Source: Pterois miles
Taxonomy: Eukaryota > Chordata > Actinopteri > Perciformes > Scorpaenidae
Direction: 5' to 3'
DNA length: 64,000 bases
Assembly: GCA_947000775.1 (NCBI GenBank)
Contig: CAMQGK010000341.1
Span: 7,838,501 to 7,902,500, forward strand
Shown piece by piece: positions 50,732 through 61,109 of this stretch. A model generated the notes under the pieces. That model did no database searches. It was not told the DNA's origin and worked only from the letters and a program-made list of their open reading frames with translations. The translations under genes and the position numbers were made by a program. Position 1 is the first letter of the stretch; each line of letters starts with the position of its first letter.

Positions 50732-50869
50732 CTACTAATACAAAACAAAATTAACAAGCATGTCACAAATCTGTCAAATCCCATTAAAAATACATACAAA
50801 CATCAAACTGGAGCAGAACTAAAGCAGACAATGACACCATAGCAAATGTAAACAACGTCGGTCCAGGAC

Positions 50870-51247
50870 TTAAACCACTCCTTCCTCCGGGTCGATGAGC
50901 GTGGTCCTACTGGAGAACACGTCGGCCAGCATGTGCTTGGGGATTTCTGAGCCGCGGACGCGCAGGGCGTAGCAGGCGTCCTCCACTTTGCCCAGGCTCT
51001 GTCGCAGCGTGTGCAGCTTCTTGGACACCTCGTACGGGCCCGTGTTGCCAATGTAGGAGAAGCCGTCGTGGATCTGCCGCAGGAACTGGCTCAGCTGGAA
51101 GGGCGTGTCGATGTCACCGTTGCCCACGCTGCTGATGCACATCCGCATCAGCTCTCCGGTCAGGTCGGCCACGCCGAGCAGGTAGTCGGAGGGCGTCACC
51201 TGGAAGGTCAGGACCTGACCTCCAGGTTGCAGGGCTTCAGCTGAGCC
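50870..51247 (-). CDS. tsnax: TSNAX exon 6 (last), stop codon
   Basis: TSNAX (TRAX) is the catalytic subunit of the C3PO endoribonuclease with translin, which degrades passenger strands of small RNAs and processes tRNA fragments. It also binds translin in the cytoplasm and nucleus. This 378-nt exon encodes residues 155-279, with acceptor TTTTCATTCAG, phase 0, and a TAA stop at 50870-50872. The block YLLGVADLTGELMRMC contains the family's catalytic acidic residues, here Asp182 and Glu186 (human D193 and E197). Then GNGDIDTPF, FIGNTGPYEVSKKL-like and VRGSEIPKHMLADVF blocks match human almost perfectly. The whole protein is 279 residues (human 290); the difference is mainly a shorter acidic loop before this block. 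Confidence 0.98.
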   Translation of the reverse strand, partial: GSAEALQPGGQVLTFQVTPSDYLLGVADLTGELMRMCISSVGNGDIDTPFQLSQFLRQIHDGFSYIGNTGPYEVSKKLHTLRQSLGKVEDACYALRVRGSEIPKHMLADVFSSRTTLIDPEEGVV

Positions 51248-51895
51248 CTGAATGAAAATATCAAACAAGGATGTCCACAAAAGACTGAATGCTTTTTGGG
51301 ATGATTTTTTTTTTCCCACTGCTTTTAGACACAGCATTGGTGATGAAAACAATATTTACAAAATGCAATTGTTACGTAGTGTTGCTGTGCTTCTAGTAGA
51401 AGCTACAAAAGAGCAAAGTCCAATTTAACTACATATTGTTGAGGTTCAAGCAATTTCGCCTGCATCGACAGGCACCCGTCATCTTTAAAAATAACACACT
51501 GAGTGGATAAAATGACATAATGATGCACAATGCTTATAAATGCAGCACATAGCAACACCTGATGTTGCCTCTGTTTATCCACTGTTTAACCACTATTACT
51601 GTTATTATAGCTTTTAATTCTATTTTATTACTTTTTTATCTTTATTGTCTCACATGTATTGGTCTCAAATGATCTCATTGTTAATTTGTTTTTGTCTTTT
51701 CTTGTTTTACAGTCCAGTCTGTCTTATTTTCTGCTCATCAGTCTGTATCTGTGAAGCACTTTGAACTGCACTAACCTGTATGAAAGGTGCTATACAGATG
51801 ACGTTTGATTGGGTGAACTGTATATGAGATGGCAAAGCAAACAAAAGTGCATGCAGTGTAAACACAGTCTTCTTTAAATATAATTCAGGATCTAC
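51248..51895 (-). other. TSNAX intron 5
   Basis: 648 bp, AT-rich. The text AAGCACTTTGAACTGCACTA then GGTGCTATACAGATGA near 51753-51800 looks like the tail of a SINE; nothing else was recognised. Confidence 0.7.
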
Positions 51896-52005
51896 CTTCT
51901 CCGTTCTCATGAACACCAGTCTGACGTTGATCTCCTCCAGGCTGATAAGGCTGCGATGACGGATGTAGTGCAGGAAAGAGACGGCCTCCACGTACTCCTG
52001 GATCC
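51896..52005 (-). CDS. tsnax: TSNAX exon 5
   Basis: This 110-nt exon (acceptor CTGCCTTAG, donor AAG|GTAGAT) runs from phase 1 to phase 0 and encodes residues 118-154. IQEYVEAVSFLHYI holds two more catalytic glutamates, here Glu121 and Glu124, equivalent to human E126 and E129. RSLISLEEIN matches human RSLISMDEIN. All four metal-binding acidic positions are intact, so the enzyme should be active. Confidence 0.97.
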
Positions 52006-53174
52006 CTAAGGCAGGAAATCACATTGAAATTAATCACCACACAACATCTGAATCAGCTGTTCAATCTAAATGTGGATACACTACATTTATTTATATTTGT
52101 GATAAACAAATAAATATTACTAATGATTAAAAAGGAGGTCAGCCATGTATCAAATGAGTGTAGCCCGTCGAGTGTGTATAAACACTACATATCTGCACAG
52201 TATAGATCACAGATGTAGATAATGAGTCATATAAAACCTGTTTCCTGTTGCTGTCTTTTGATTGAACAACGGTGGCCTTTTTTTTTTTTTCGGCGGGCTG
52301 AGATGACCCTCATTTGTTTTCTGGCCCTGTGTAAACAACAATCAAATAATGACAGGACGGAAGACTTTGTGTCTGAAGTTTACTTTTGGAGCGGCACTTC
52401 AGCTTCAAAGGGCGTCCTATCTCAGCGCGGCTAACCGCGGCGTGCTACAGAGAGGCGAGAGGTTCATCTCCACTTCATTTACCTTGACTTGACTCTACGG
52501 TTTACTCATTATGAATCATTAACAAAATCATTTTCTCAATCGGCTTCTCACTCTGAGCAATGGAGTCCTGCATAAACAAATTTTCTGCCAAACACCAGTT
52601 TGGTTGTTTCAGATGAGAGACTTGTGTCATTGTGATTCAACATCGCGTAGACGTGTGTTTACATTCCTACCAGCTGTTTGTGAACTGGCTCTGTTTTATG
52701 TCCGCAGCATCCCCGTGCTGTTTTTAGCTCAGGGGGAAGACGAGTCCATCGGGCTAACAGTACTCTGTAAGTAGAACAATACTTGTTTCTGTGTATATGT
52801 TTACTTCATACTGTTATATTCTCTGATGCCAGAAGTGTTTCATATGCATACTGAGCACTGAGCAGCACTAAATTATTAAATGGTCATGTAAGGTGCAACG
52901 TGTAAAAGCTTACACTTTTTAAATTTAGATGATCTGTCTATGACGTACTGTTAAAAGTAAAGTGATTACACCTGTTAAACTGCACGTACTTCTGTGCACC
53001 AATCAGGATGTTGAAATCATTCAACGTATCGTCATGCAGCGGTTCGTTTGATTTCTTATGAATAAATATTCTTCAGTTTTCATCCAGCAGCGCCTGACAC
53101 GTGTCAATTTCCACTCCAGTCTTTTCAAAATAAAACTACTTAAAATTAGGAAAAGATCAACTTGGTTAGGATTA

Positions 53175-53605
53175 AACAACAAAACTACTTAGTTGGGTTT
53201 AGGCAACAAAACTATTTAGTTTAGGCAACAAAACTACTTAAGTTTAGGCAAAACAAATTACTTGGTTTAGTTTAAGCAACAAAACTACTTAGGCTTAAGC
53301 AACAAAACTTCTTAGTTAGGCTTGGGTAAGATAACTACTTTGTTAAGATTAGGCAACAAACTTAGTTAAGTTTAGACAATACAACGTCTTAGTTAGGTTT
53401 ATGTAACAAAACTACATGGTTAGGTTTAGGCAACAAAATTACTTAGTTCAGTTTAGGTAACAAAATTTCTTAGTTCAGTTTAGGCAACAAAATTACTTAG
53501 TTAAGTTTAGGCAACAAAACTACATGTGTTTAGGCAACAAAACTATTTAGTTATGTTTACGCAACAAAATTATATAGCTCAGTTTAGGCAACAAAACTAT
53601 CCACT
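53175..53605. repeat. Degenerate tandem array, about 17 units of roughly 25 bp
   Basis: The unit reads approximately AACAAAACTACTTAGTTAGG plus TTTAGGC. I count about 17 tandem versions over 430 bp, with substitutions and small length changes between units. It is a minisatellite, not a CRISPR array: there are no distinct spacers between the repeats. Confidence 0.85.
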
Positions 53606-55539
53606 TGACCTTCTCCCTGCCTGGTGTTTGTTGTTCTTCAAAACTTCCTGATTCACAATTACATGGATTACATACAAACTGACATGTGGCATGTATCCGA
53701 ATTGCAGCACGTTACTTTTTCGAAGGTATAGCTACGAACGATGTCTAAGAATAGCCTGAATTATTAGATGACAGTTTCTGACTTTTAAACACTATAAATA
53801 ATACCATTATGTTTTTCTAACTTAGACTTTTGCTTATTTAGTCATAAATAGTTACTGTTAGAGAGAAATACTTGCATTTAAATTAAGTGCTTATTAGAGG
53901 GACCATATCCTATTCTCATGTCATAAGTACTAGTAGTCATTTTTGACACATGTTTCATAACCTTTATCAACAAAAACAAAAAACACTAGAAACATGTAAA
54001 CATTGCCAGTGGCCCCACAGCTGTGACACTGGGCTTAAGAGCAAATACGAGTCTTTCTGAGGCGGACAGGATATGACATGAAAAGGTTACACAAGCTTTG
54101 AGGCAGGCAGGCGGAGTTTAGTTCCTGAGTTTACTGCCAGGAGCTGTTGGTGATATCTAGTCTGAAGCAGCAGTTACCTTTGGTCACTGAGAGACCCAGA
54201 AAAAAAACTGACTGTAAATGTCTAAATAACGACTCAACGATTTTACAGGCACGGCAGCTGGAAAAGTTGAGGCCTGAATGTATCATGTATGAACATGAAA
54301 ATGTAACATGTGTGAATGGCCACAGATGATTCACAGATTAATTGAGCTTAATATTTGACCACAGCATGGTCCACTGAGTCACAGGTGATCCCTGTGAAAT
54401 GCCTCACCAGTGCACTTGTGTTTGTACTGTCTCATAGCTGCTGGCTGGGTCAAGCTAAAGGGCTTATCAAAGAGCCGCGCTGCCCTGTTATCAGAGCCAA
54501 TTACGTTCAGATTTAGCCCACAATATCTTTAATGGTCCTTCTATAAAAAAAACAGACCCATTACACAAGCCTGGAGACTACTCGTCCAGCCAAGATTATC
54601 TGGAGAGCCCGTGCAGCGAGCCCAGTCTCAATCTAATAAAGACGATAAAAATGGAAAAAAATGAAGCATCTAATTGGTGGGAACTGCCACTGGTCACGTC
54701 GCGGAGGATGCAGTGGTGATTCCTGAGTGACCACAATCTAAAAATGACTTCCCCAGCTGCTAGATAACAGCTCACGCTCGCTCCCAGTAATGCTTTTCTC
54801 CAAACACTGCAGACACTTTGGCTACACTTACAAAAACTGACATTGATGCTAGTGGGAAAACAAGTTTTATCAGAGGGTGTGTCTGTCATATCCAGGCCTG
54901 GATCAAGGTCACGCTCTCACACTATCAGTGACTTTGCAATGACTCTAAAGCACAAATAGGACAACTGAGGTGATAGCAGCACAGCAAAGATCCTTTCTCC
55001 TGAAAGTTTTTGACTTGTGTCCATTAATGGAGCTTGTTTCTCAATTCAGGAATTTATAATTATTTTGAAACAAATGAATGCTGGACAATGGATGTTACTA
55101 GGTGACCCACTAGATGTGGCAGAGTGCTAAACCTCAGTTTTGACCCTGACTAGTATAATGATGGGAAGACAGGTTTTATTAAGGGGTTTAAAGACTTGAA
55201 TGGATTACTCAGCTTCACAACATGGCCTCGTTAGAGATCTCATTCAGAATGAGTGACAGGTTTGATCAGCATGTGATCAAACATGAAAGGTTTTTGAAGT
55301 ATATTATTGTAATAACTGTGTGTGCTAATGGTAGAGATTGAAATGCAGGACAATTGGGACTCTTTATGGTCTACACTGAAGGTGAATAAGATGAGAATTT
55401 CTATACAATACTGAAAGACAGGGGAGGATATACAGTATTTGTGTGCAGCTTTGAGGGTAAATGTGTACTATGTGTGTCTAAATCTACTGTACACAAGCAT
55501 ATGTTTAAGTTTGTAAATGTGAGTACTACAGTATGTACA

Positions 55540-56225
55540 CACATGCATATACATACATAAATTGTGTTTGGTGGATTATATTTTTTGTTACAATGCTAAA
55601 TGGCATTGTGTTTACATCATTGGAAAGCCTGTTTATTTCCCTTCACAATGATGTCCGACTTGTCAGGATCATGCATTTGTGGGATGAGCAGCAAGCTGAT
55701 TATGTGGGTAGCGCCCAACCAAAATTTGCCAAAAGTCTCTGCCAATGCTAAACAGTGTATTCTCCTGTTGGTACTGACTCTTGTTTTAAGCTCCACTGTT
55801 TGGTAGCAAATTATCTGATGTAAAATTCATGAGAGAGATGAGGAGTTTTGTTTTGAAACAAAATGTTGAACTGAGCTATGCTGGTTTTGAAAAAAGCTGA
55901 CTTTTCAGAATGAAACGGATCACTCTCTGGTCCTGTGGTCTGGTCTTGTGGTGCCTGATTGGCAGCACCTGGAGCTCAAAACAAGAGTCAGTACCAACAG
56001 GAGAATACACTATTTAGCACCGGCAGAAAATTTTGGCAAATTTTATACCCATATAATCGGCTCTGCTGCTCATCCAACAAATGCATGATGCTTACAAGTT
56101 GGACATCAATATGATGGTAAATAAACAGGCTGACATAAAATACGATGACAATTAGCATTATAACAACAGAGAAGTAATCAACCAAACACACATTTTTTTC
56201 AGAGTTTATATGTGTGTATGCTGTA
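55540..56225. mobile_element. Long inverted repeat (foldback) in TSNAX intron 4
   Basis: Arms of about 250 bp (about 55545-55793 and 55975-56220) are reverse complements with scattered mismatches. For example, TATTCTCCTGTTGGTACTGA in the left arm pairs with TCAGTACCAACAGGAGAATA in the right, and GATCATGCATTTGTGGGATG pairs with CATCCAACAAATGCATGATG. The loop is about 180 bp. No coding capacity is seen. The exon 4 donor is about 230 bp away. Confidence 0.8.
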
Positions 56226-56454
56226 TGTTTGATTGTTGTTAGATTAGAATTTCTGGTCATACAGTCAAATCAATAAAAACAATATAAAGGACAAAAATGG
56301 GTGAAATGTTTACCATGTTCACCATCTCAATTTAGCATGTTAGCATGCTAACATTTGGTATGGTATCTTTGCGTTTACATGCATGCTCTCATGCATATTA
56401 TAAACTAATGAAACAATCACATCCAGTTTATTTAAGGGGTCTATGGAAGCTCAC

Positions 56455-56585
56455 CTGGTGTGAAAGCTCTGTGAAACTGAAAGATGTCCTCTCCTCTGAG
56501 CTCTTCAGCAATTTGACCAATTTTCTGTCTGACTCCATTCAGTTTCACGTCTGCTTCATTCAGAATATCTTCTGCATTTGGTACA
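56455..56585 (-). CDS. tsnax: TSNAX exon 4
   Basis: This 131-nt exon runs from phase 2 to phase 1, with acceptor GGATTGGAAG and donor CCAG|GTGAGC. It encodes residues 74-118. NAEDILNEADVKLNGVRQKI then ELRGEDIFQFHRAF aligns to human [20 protein letters not shown] and ELSGEDMHQFHRAI. The acceptor has a weak pyrimidine tract immediately before it, but phase and homology fix it exactly. Confidence 0.96.
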
Positions 56586-56869
56586 CTTCCAATCCAGAGA
56601 AAATACAGAATAAAAGTTACAAATGCATTGTCTGCTAAATGCACATTACTTTAAAATACTCTCTAAAGTAGAAGCTACATTAACTTTTGGACAATCTATA
56701 TGTACTGAAACAACTGTCTCCTGAAACTGAAACCAGCTTTTTAAAGCCCCAACCATTAAACTAAAGCCATTGTAATAACATCAGTGAAATCTGAATAAAG
56801 TGAGAAAACCTATTATACGTTCCAAACTAAACTGCACTTATTAACATGTCTTGATATAACAATACATAC

Positions 56870-56984
56870 CTGGTCACTCTATGTAAAAGAAAAATAGTCC
56901 TCTTGCTTTCAATGGTGACGTCTCGACTGATCTTAACAAGACGTTCATATTTGTCGTGTTTGGTGTCAAGCTCCTGTTGGAAAA
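56870..56984 (-). CDS. tsnax: TSNAX exon 3
   Basis: This 115-nt exon (acceptor TCTTTTAAG, donor CCAG|GTATGT) runs from phase 1 to phase 2 and encodes residues 36-74. It reads [20 protein letters not shown] then DVTIESKRTIFLLHRVT, nearly identical to human [20 protein letters not shown] and DITVESKRTIFLLHRIT. It forms the first helices of the translin fold. Confidence 0.97.
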
Positions 56985-57092
56985 CTTAAAAGACAGAAAA
57001 AGAAGATTAGTGAGTACTGCCGTCTTAACATAAATGGAATAGAGCCAACACGTGGGTGGAAAATGCTATCAAAATGCTGAGGATGCAGTTAC

Positions 57093-57182
57093 CTTTGAAA
57101 GCTGCAATGACAGGCGAGGATGGGTTGGCAGTCGCATCACGATCCTGCACGGCATCAGCATTTCTCCGGGGACATCCTTCAC
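57093..57182 (-). CDS. tsnax: TSNAX exon 2
   Basis: This 90-nt exon is phase 1 on both sides (acceptor CTTGTGTCAG, donor AAAG|GTAACT). It encodes a poorly conserved N-terminal segment ending NPSSPVIAAFK, against human NSSSPVMLAFK. It is separated from exon 3 by an intron of only 108 bp. Confidence 0.93.
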
Positions 57183-58404
57183 CTGACACAAGGCAGAAAA
57201 AGTCAAGTGATACTGCAGTTTGTCTTCAATAATAAATGCCTCTGGTTGCTGTCAGTTTCTCAAAACTTGCCTTCACAAATTAAAGAGGCACGCCATGAAG
57301 ATCAGATTAAGAAGAAGAAGAAGAAGAAGATATTCCTTTATTAGTCCCACGAGGGGAAATTCAATTTTTTCACTCTGTTGTTAACTTATACACGGTACAT
57401 GCAGACCTGAACACACACATGCACAAACATGCAACAATGGAGAGATGTCAGAGTGATGGGGCTGCTCCTGACAAGCGCCCCGAGCAATTGGGGGTTTGGT
57501 GCCTTGCTCAGGGGCACCTCGGCAGTGCCCAAGAGGTAAACTGGCACCTCTCCAGCTACCAGTTCACACTCAGTTCTTGGTCCATGGCGGGACTTGAACC
57601 GGTGACCCTCCGGTTCCCAAGCCAACTCCCTACAGACTGAGCTACTGCCGCTTAACGATTAGTCGTTTACCCTGATGTTGACGCCATTAATTTGACAGGC
57701 TGAAGAAATATTTAATAGAGAGTTTGTGTAACAAACTGTGGATATGGAGCTTGAAACACATGGGTGTGTATACAGCATGGAGGACTAACTAAACACACTA
57801 CAGAGTTGTGTTGTGGGAACTGTAGGATGTAGGTTTTTGTTTTTTAGCTTGAACATTTTTTCGGACTAAAAATCAGGATACTTTGAGCTCTGCTGAATTG
57901 ATTTTGACCATTATTTTTTTAGTCGTAAAAGTCAATCATCATCAAAAATACAGTGAGGTCACATTTTTTCACCACAGCCGTCAGAAATGGTGACATATTG
58001 CTGACTCCTCTGTGGCCACAGCTTTCAGTTTTTCTCCTAGTCTCACATTTTGTAGACCAAAATATGAATAAACTAAACTAGAAAAGAGTGGGCTGATTCC
58101 TAAACAATAGCAAAATAAAAACTGTACTGTATCACCTGTTAAGTCACCGTTGTTTTGCACCACTAATAGTTAAAATAGATACATAAAAAATAGACTTGAG
58201 CTATAGTCAGTACTGTAACAGTAAGGCAGACTAGCAGTTTAAACATCAGTGCACGAACCATCTCACTGCAGCAGCAGCAGCTGATGTTAGCATGTTAATG
58301 TTAGCTAACTGGTTTATTAACGTCTCCATGCGGAGTTATACCACGTTGATGTCAACTTGCTTGAAACGCTAAACTCTTAGTTGAGCTTCAAAAGCTGGAC
58401 TTAC
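57183..58404 (-). other. TSNAX intron 1
   Basis: About 1.2 kb. It contains an AAG trinucleotide run (57310-57330) followed by SINE family 1 (57331-57652). The remainder is AT-rich. Confidence 0.7.
57331..57652 (-). mobile_element. tRNA-derived SINE, family 1, second full copy
   Basis: This is a near-exact inverted copy of 45324-45643. On the plus strand it starts with the tail (TATTCCTTTATTAGTCCCAC) and ends with the tRNA-like head (GAACCGGTGACCC, then TGAGCTACTGCCG). It has the same orientation as TSNAX transcription. An AAG run abuts its 3' tail, as expected for a retroposed element with a simple-repeat end. Confidence 0.87.
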
Positions 58405-58420
58405 CGTCTCGGATACTCAT
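58405..58420 (-). CDS. tsnax: TSNAX exon 1 coding part, start codon
   Basis: The first coding exon has only 16 coding bases: ATG AGT ATC CGA GAC G and then the donor G|GTAAGT. The phase-1 end joins exactly to exon 2, giving MSIRDGEGCPRRN, which parallels human MSNKEGSGGFRKR. It was deduced from the splice phase, the perfect donor and the human N-terminus, and is too short for an open-frame scan. Confidence 0.85.
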
Positions 58421-58759
58421 GCCTTCAGTGTTTAGATTTCTTCTTTAGGTAAATTTCACTACTCTAAACCTGGTTATGGCTGTATTTGAACTGTTTTAGC
58501 CACTGAAGTCTTTGCTGCCGACCAACTGTAACGAGGCACAGCATCACTTTACATCTGTCAGGGATTATTCAGGTATGAAAGACGAAATAGGTTAATTTAC
58601 GCATAAACGTTGCCACCTCTGACCAATAATAAACACACTGGATAAAGTCTAAATATCATACAAAGCGAAAGATATCGTGTTTGCTTGTTTGTTTGTATGT
58701 TTTTATAACAGGCGTCTATGTGGTCCTCAATATTCGCGGGGCCTTTGCGCTATTTACTC

Positions 58760-58803
58760 GCGTATCCGGAAATGAGAAGTGCATCATGGGAGACGTAGTA
58801 TAC
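58760..58803 (-). promoter_or_regulatory. TSNAX promoter: ZNF143-like and ETS motifs
   Basis: On the minus strand, ACTACGTCTCCCATGATGC (58799-58781) fits the vertebrate promoter consensus ACTAYRNNNCCCR bound by ZNF143/THAP11. Fifteen or so bases further on is an ETS site read as TTCCGG (58771-58766), in a CpG-containing stretch (CGCGTATCCGG). This pairing is typical of housekeeping promoters. It lies about 350-380 bp upstream of the TSNAX start codon and is the best candidate for its core promoter. Confidence 0.5.
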
Positions 58804-58979
58804 ATAAGCGAAGGTTTTTTTTTTCTTCATTATTACAGAGTTTCCTTACTTACTAAAGTCGCATTTTCGGGTTTAGTTTTCATAATAGTTCAAAACAATT
58901 TAAAATAACTGCAACAACATATTTTTTTTATGTAATTACAATGTAATGTAATTATCCTGGAACATAAACTATTACATAT

Positions 58980-59055
58980 TTGTTCATTCATTCATTATCT
59001 GTAACCGCTCATCCTATTCAGGGTCGCAGGGGGTGGAGCCGATCCCAGCCGACAT
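58980..59055 (-). mobile_element. 3' fragment of tRNA-like repeat family 3
   Basis: TTCATTCATTCATTATCTGT then AACCGCTCATCCTATTCAGG and GGTCGCAGGGGGTGGAGCCG are the reverse complement of the tail of the repeat at 31262-31650. Only the end is present, as in a 5'-truncated retroposon. Confidence 0.75.
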
Positions 59056-60017
59056 TATATATGCAATTTATTACATGCATGATTTGATTGCTGCAGATAT
59101 CTACTAAATATTGGCATATTGCTGTGTAAAATATATTCATCAGGGAGTGGCAGAAGTAAAGTAAGTACAAGTGAAAGTAAAAACCAAACTTGAGCAACCA
59201 GACAACCCCAGACAGCCGCCCTAGGTTGGCTTGTGTTATTTCTCGCTATAAAAATATATTTCATCCAATCTTTCTTGTTCAGATTACTCGCCTCTCTCTG
59301 GAAACCCCTCCTCCAGGGACTCCTGCAGACTGTGTACGTGCCACACGGCCGGTGCCAACTTGAGCTTGCGCTTTGCCTCTGCACAGCACACCCCCTTCCT
59401 TCACACACCGGTCTCACTTATACGATGCATGATAGACCGCATCAATACATATGATTATATAATCATAACATAGCAGAGCATAAGTTCATGCATCATTAAA
59501 GTCAAATCAGAATGTGTCAAAATATGAATTCCGATAGTCGATTTAAGTATCTCTCAGTCGCAATCAAGTGCTTCATTACCGACCACTGACTCATTAATCA
59601 GACTATCACAACGCCAGCAACATCTTTATGCAACATATTCTTTTGTTGTATGAGAGGAATTTCACACATGCAGACCAGGAATGAGGGCAAAACACACTGA
59701 CGTTGAAGCTGACTGGTGATGCCTTCAGGGCTCTCTTCGAGGTCTGAAATTCGAGCTTTCCACCTACTTGGTTTCATAGGGCCTCTGTTATTGAATAATT
59801 TTAACAACAATGCGTTGTTTTGTTTTTAATCATTGTTTCAGCCACATAGTGCTACTGCAGGAAGAGGAAAAATCACGTGTCTTAAAAATAGAGGTCCACA
59901 GAGCTCAGAAATTCATACAAGTGTAATAAAGGTGTTCTTTGGTAGGGATCATAGAAGTTCACAGCAGAAAGAAGGCCTTCTGGCAAAACACGTTAAAAAG
60001 CATTTAATCAGAAGGGT

Positions 60018-60243
60018 ATTTCACTGTGAAATACTAAAAACATATGACAATGCTGGCTTATTAATATGGGTTACAACTCACGTATCAGTACAAACAGCCT
60101 TATTCAGGGTGTAGATATGCAATCATCTCATGTTTACTAAAGGCTGAGGGCTACAGTCTGAATAAGGCTGTTTGTGCTGATACACAGAGGTTGTAACCCA
60201 TCTTAATTTGTGCCAGCATTTACTGTTTTTAGTATTTCACAAA
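60018..60243. repeat. Imperfect palindrome
   Basis: Arms of about 85 bp (60019-60110 and 60158-60243) pair in reverse: GTACAAACAGCCTTATTCAG against CTGAATAAGGCTGTTTGTGC, and TATGGGTTACAACTC against GAGGTTGTAACCCATC-like text. The loop is about 45 bp. It may be a small foldback transposon. Confidence 0.75.
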
Positions 60244-60559
60244 GAAATAGACATCTGACTAAATGATTTTTAACTTTTTGACTTGAGGAGTGTTTGGGGC
60301 CTTCCTTCTTTTGAAAAAATAATCCAGGTTGCACTTCAGTGATGCTCTATGCCAAAATTGTAATAAGTTATTCACTTGTCCTTGAGCTGCAGACACGCTT
60401 TCCATATTCCATATTTTCCATGTTTAATGTTCATGGTGCCTTCATTCAAGTGGAATTTCATAATGTGATAATGTAGTGCGGATAGGCCAAAAGTATTTAT
60501 AATTATGAATTTATTATTATTTGTGAAACCTAAAGTATAACTTCCACTCTAAAATAACA

Positions 60560-61060
60560 CATAAATCTTACAACTTCATTCTTCAGTCTTCATTCTCTAT
60601 GACTTTATTCTTATAATTTTACCACTTTTTCTTGTAATATCACAACTTTTGTCTCAAAATTATGACTTTATTCTCGTAATATGAATTTTTTTCTTGTAAA
60701 GTTCAGACTTTATTCTCGTAATATTACAATTTCTGTCTCAAAGTCATGACTTTATTCTCGTAATATTACACTTTTTTTCTCATAAAGTTATTACTTTATT
60801 CTTGACATATTACATTTTTTTCTCATAAAGTTGTGACGTTATTCTTGTAATATTATTACTTTTTTGCTTGTAAAATTATGACTTTATTCTCGTAATATTA
60901 GAACTTTTTCCCTGCAAAGTTATGCTTTATTCTCGAAAATTACGACTTTTTTACTTGTAAAGTTATGACTTTATCCTCATAATATTACGGCTTTTTCTCG
61001 TTAAGTTATGACTGTAATATTATGACTCTATTCTCGAAATCTCATATTTTTTCCCTCAGT
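60560..61060. repeat. AT-rich degenerate tandem array upstream of EGLN1
   Basis: About ten units of roughly 45 bp repeat the phrases GACTTTATTCTCGTAATATT and then CTTTTTTCTCGTAAAGTTAT with variation. It ends only about 60 bp before the CpG-rich EGLN1 promoter begins. It is a minisatellite of the sort common in fish genomes. Confidence 0.85.
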
Positions 61061-61109
61061 GTAACTCTAATACTCTGTCGTACTATTCCCATGACAGGAC
61101 ATAGATTTA

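Larger units (their letters stand above)
52006..56454 (-). other. TSNAX intron 4
   Basis: About 4.4 kb, the largest TSNAX intron. It contains a degenerate tandem array (53175-53605) and a long foldback element (55540-56225). A block near 54430-54540 (GGGCTTATCAAAGAGCCGCG and GAGCCAATTACGTTCAGA) has balanced composition and may be conserved regulatory DNA, though this is only an impression. No extra exon was found. Confidence 0.6.
58804..61109. other. TSNAX-EGLN1 divergent intergenic region
   Basis: The two genes point away from each other. The region contains a repeat fragment (58980-59055), a short palindrome (60018-60243) and an AT-rich tandem array (60560-61060). The remainder shows no coding exon; the frames near 59055-59417 are not supported by splice context or similarity. 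Confidence 0.6.

Noticed and set aside
53175..53605. CRISPR-like array
   Set aside because: The repeats are contiguous and degenerate without unique spacers, and this is a vertebrate genome; it is a minisatellite.
59055..59417. Minus-strand 120-codon open frame between TSNAX and EGLN1
   Set aside because: No homology that I recognise and no promoter or splice context; probably chance in a GC-richer patch.
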